From Alphaproteobacteria bacterium (lineage in GTDB: Bacteria; Pseudomonadota; Alphaproteobacteria; Puniceispirillales; Puniceispirillaceae), in the NCBI GenBank assembly GCA_011525265.1, contig WTHV01000017.1, forward strand, positions 1 to 15,154: a stretch of 15,154 nucleotides of DNA, read 5' to 3'. Numbering within the stretch: position 1 is the first letter of the stretch; each line of letters opens with the position of its first letter. The notes under the pieces are model-generated. The model did no database searches, had not been told where the DNA came from, and saw only the letters and a program-made list of their open reading frames with translations. The position numbers and the translations under genes are program-made. This document shows positions 15,121 to 15,154 of the stretch, in pieces.

Positions 15121-15141
15121 TGTAATAATGATGAGATTACA
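15121..15141. promoter_or_regulatory. Inverted repeat upstream of the IclR-family gene
   Basis: TGTAAT (15121-15126) and ATTACA (15136-15141) form a perfect 6-base inverted repeat with a 9-base spacer, about 70 bases before the iclR-type start. It could be an autoregulatory site or belong to a gene outside the window. The rest of 15054-15154 shows no gene that I can support. Confidence 0.3.
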
Positions 15142-15154
15142 CGCCCCATAAGGG

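Noticed and set aside
15050..15154. Possible end of an upstream minus-strand gene whose TGA would overlap the GTG start of the IclR gene
   Set aside because: The frame (ending NNPKGMLL) is interrupted by a TAA about 28 codons earlier and has no start; the other open frame overlaps the regulator too far to be convincing.
1..15154. Mobile element, CRISPR array, prophage or defence system
   Set aside because: No transposase, integrase, direct-repeat array, tRNA or attachment site, and no gene of a known or suspected defence family was seen.

Overview
The window looks like ordinary chromosomal DNA from a free-living, aerobic alphaproteobacterium of moderate GC content. The alphaproteobacterial assignment rests on how the proteins read: an LldD with a TLDLQILGQR-type core, HflX, a PCuAC copper chaperone and a persulfide dioxygenase-rhodanese fusion. 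A marine SAR116-type lineage would fit but cannot be proven here. No rRNA, tRNA, CRISPR array, insertion sequence, prophage gene or long repeat was seen. Genes are densely packed and mostly housekeeping or carbon-metabolism genes.

Layout. (1) 1-2486: glycerol use. A glycerol kinase gene (glpK, minus strand, cut by the window edge) diverges from glycerol-3-phosphate dehydrogenase (glpD, plus), with an inverted repeat and a cluster of TTTGG/CCAAA half-sites between them. (2) 2630-5963: the translational GTPase TypA/BipA (plus) converges on an aldehyde dehydrogenase (minus); one strong bidirectional terminator separates them. (3) 6206-8025: the GTPase HflX (plus, TTG start) converges on a periplasmic copper chaperone of the PCuAC family (minus); their stop codons share the bases TTAA. 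(4) 8132-10072: a short-chain dehydrogenase/reductase and an ETHE1-type persulfide dioxygenase fused to a rhodanese domain, both plus. (5) 10113-15053: a 2-hydroxyacid/serine block with L-lactate dehydrogenase (lldD) and an Fe-S L-serine dehydratase (sdaA) on the minus strand, an FAD-linked D-2-hydroxyacid dehydrogenase diverging from sdaA on the plus strand, and an IclR-family regulator on the minus strand. The last 101 bases hold no gene I can support.

How the genes may work together. Glycerol enters central metabolism through GlpK and GlpD. L-serine, L-lactate and probably a D-2-hydroxyacid are converted to pyruvate or another 2-oxoacid in the last block, whose dehydrogenases feed electrons to the respiratory chain. 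PCuAC supports assembly of the CuA site of cytochrome c oxidase, and the persulfide dioxygenase-rhodanese removes glutathione persulfide. This fits respiratory, heterotrophic life on small organic molecules. I found no convincing undescribed system. The best leads are non-coding: the glp operator region, dyads upstream of the aldehyde dehydrogenase, hflX and persulfide dioxygenase genes, and the unknown target of the IclR regulator.
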